Of a stretch of 64,000 nucleotides of DNA, positions 61,771 through 64,000 are shown one piece after another. Source of the stretch: Cristatella mucedo (Eukaryota > Bryozoa > Phylactolaemata > Cristatellidae). Positions within the stretch are counted from its first letter, which is position 1. Each line of letters starts with the position of its first letter. The DNA lies in the NCBI GenBank assembly GCA_009760855.2, contig WPIO01000039.1, forward strand, positions 2,648,501 to 2,712,500, read 5' to 3'. The notes beneath the pieces are model-generated. The model saw only the letters and a list, made by a program, of their open reading frames with translations, searched no databases and was not told the DNA's origin. The translations under genes and the position numbers were made by a program.

Positions 61771-62040
61771 TCTAACTGGTGGTCCTTCAGGTCAGATTTT
61801 AAATGTGCTTGGAATGTATCAGTTTTCTTTGACAGCTGAACTGCCGCTTCAGTTTCAACCTCCTCGTTCCTTCAGGCTTTGTTTAGACACTAAATTAGAT
61901 GTTATGTTCCTTTATCAGAAGGCTGTTGGCAGCAGTAGCTTTTGTATTGCAGGTAGTGGACTACGAACTCACTAACCGATTCTCAAGCAATGTTAGTAGC
62001 ACTCACCATGTCATTTTTTGTTATGAAACTACAACCGGAA

Positions 62041-62196
<156 letters not shown>

Positions 62197-62289
62197 GAGT
62201 ACACGAGTGTGTGTTTGTGTGTGTGTGTGTGTTCGCATGTGCTGAATATATGAATTTTGGAAGCGTCTGTCTATATATAGCATACGACT

Positions 62290-64000
62290 TCGCTTTGCTT
62301 ATGTAGAGGCCCTAGGCAACAACTCAACGTTCTATTGCTGCTTTCAAGTTCATTCTCACAGAGGTGAAATGACCCGAGCCTCGCAGCTTGTTACGGACGT
62401 TTTAGCAATTTTCGAAGCTCTATGGTGCTTGCAAGTTGACAGCCTCGTTTTTTATAGGTCGTCCGGAATCCTATTGTTAAAACGCTGCTCTGCAAGTGCA
62501 TACTTGCATACATGTTATATAAGATTTATCGTAGCAATGTCTATGATGAATTAGCAAAGCAACTATCTAGTGTTACCAATGAGCCTGTTGTTAAGCAAAA
62601 TTAGAAGTAAGAAAGCAGTTCTCCTTGGCTGTTTTCTTGACACTTTGATTTGACAAAGACCATTAGGTCGTGTTTTCCATTTTCTAGTGGAACAATCAGT
62701 GAATTAGTGGCACCAGCTCTATCTAGATTCATTCACTGCTAATCTCGAACCAGATTCTGAAATTCCGATTGAAGCAATCCAATAACTGTTTGAAATGGTG
62801 CTTACGAAACCAGGTGCTTGCAATTCCATTTTTAAGTTGACCTGCTAGTCAGTACCAGCCGAATAGGGGTCTAAGAATGGCATGCCATTAGTCTTTTACG
62901 ACTATGATAGAGGTACTAACCAACCTTTAGCTCACTCAGTTTTTTCTGCATGCTTGAAAACACTAGACGCTACATTTATGCTCCGAAGTACTAGGAAGAA
63001 AGCCATACTATAATTGTGTTCCTACAAATCTATATTCTCGAAATAGAAATTACTCATTGGCTTACGTCATCGTGTAAACTTCGACTCACAACCAGCTTTT
63101 ATAGTTTCATATGCAAGTTTTTTGCTTTTGTGATTGAAGGATTTTTAAACTAAATAATGGGTAATGGAATAATGTAGTAAATGTAATGTAATGTTAGGCA
63201 AATGGATAAGTGATGGAATGTTTAACTTAAGGATCTGTAAGCCGAGAGACTTGAATCAAATATATGCAGTTAAAAACAGAAACAAAGCTGCTGATGTAAA
63301 TGGAAAGATTTTTACCAGGAATCCAGGGCGAGGCCTTGCCAGCGAGGATGAAATGCAAGTTATCTTATATTTTGATCTGTCACACATGTAGTGCCTTTCA
63401 AGATTTTGTCACCCCTGAATGAGGCTGCAAAATACAATTTCTATTGAAACTGTGCAACGACGACAGCTGCAAATAAACTGGTATCCATATTTTCCATTGA
63501 CAGCTGCATAAACCAAAATAGTCTCACTCACCAGAAACTCCACTTATCGTTTACTCAATGGCCTTAACCAGGATCAGGGGGCATCCCTTCCCCTACTGTG
63601 AGCAGGCAGCTGGGCCGCCCCTATTCATATGCCCCCTCGACTGTTACCAGCGAAGGAATTATGCTCAGTTTTCACTCAATGAGCGTTATTTAAGTAAGTT
63701 TTAGATAAACACTGTGATTGCACACTGCGATTTGCCATTAATTGTGGGTCTGGCCCCGCCCCTACTTGAAAACCTTGCGAGTTTTGCCCTGCTACAAACA
63801 AGTGTTGCCGATCTCGTACACCACACACCCCCCCCCCCAGATAAAAATCCTGGCTCCGCCACTTCCTCTACTAATTATAGTGCTGGGAATTGAGTCTAGA
63901 ACAAATGCGAACATCTTCGATGTATCCTGAGGACGCGAAATCTGCATGCTGAATGGGCTAAGTTTATTTTAGTCTTGCTGTTCTGCTAGCATAGTTAGAA
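62290..64000. other. Probable copy C intron 4, no exon 5 found
   Basis: Searched for an exon beginning MLPTITN or similar; none seen. A C-rich patch with a CCTGGCTCCGCCACTT segment near 63850 looks repeat-derived but is not identified. Confidence 0.4.

Overview
This is animal nuclear DNA. Genes are split by GT-AG introns of 0.1 to about 6 kb, protein-coding exons make up only a few percent of the window, and the rest is old non-LTR retrotransposons (LINEs), tRNA-derived SINEs, DNA-transposon scraps and long CT, CA and TA microsatellites. The P450 exon layout and the repeat types fit an invertebrate metazoan, probably aquatic. The phylum cannot be fixed from the sequence alone.

The genes are a cluster of cytochrome P450s of the CYP3 clan (CYP3A/thromboxane-synthase-like monooxygenases of the endoplasmic reticulum). 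(1) 76-4050, plus strand: exons 1-3 of a divergent copy (copy A), with no exon 4 recognised after them. (2) 12825-9059, minus strand: exons 8-11 of a broken copy, with an 8-nt deletion, a 1-nt insertion and a stop codon; it may be the inverted 3' part of copy A. (3) 23025-23693, plus strand: exons 10-12 of another dead copy, with two stops and a 2-nt frameshift. (4) 26708-41232, plus strand: one complete 12-exon gene (copy B, 520 aa) with all P450 signature motifs. (5) 54193-60874, plus strand: exons 1-4 of a close relative (copy C) that probably continues past the window end. Exon lengths (97, 53, 217, 109, 247, 138 and 163 nt) are shared exactly between copies, which proves common descent and helps to size the lesions. 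All three 5' ends share an ACCTTGAC box 59-72 bp before the ATG, the core of a nuclear-receptor extended half-site.

Between and inside the genes lie: about 25 fragments of an L2/CR1-like LINE family (family 1) that ends in a conserved 3' tail followed by (ATT)n; five fragments of a second LINE family (family 2) whose tail is followed by ATTAC-type repeats; a LINE endonuclease-domain remnant at 13.6-15.6 kb; two groups of tRNA-derived SINEs, one sharing the family-1 tail; two pogo/Tc1-mariner-like pieces; a 187-bp hAT-Charlie MITE with 8-bp target duplications; and a decayed ORF of the widespread uncharacterised GERFHQDI family. Structural oddities include a perfect, spacer-free 198-bp palindrome in intron 4 of copy B, a 750-bp polypyrimidine block upstream of copy C, and a CT microsatellite grown inside a LINE tail.

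I found no new enzymatic or defence system. The most informative items are the P450 cluster with its inverted, dying members, the palindrome, and the hAT element that closely resembles vertebrate ones.
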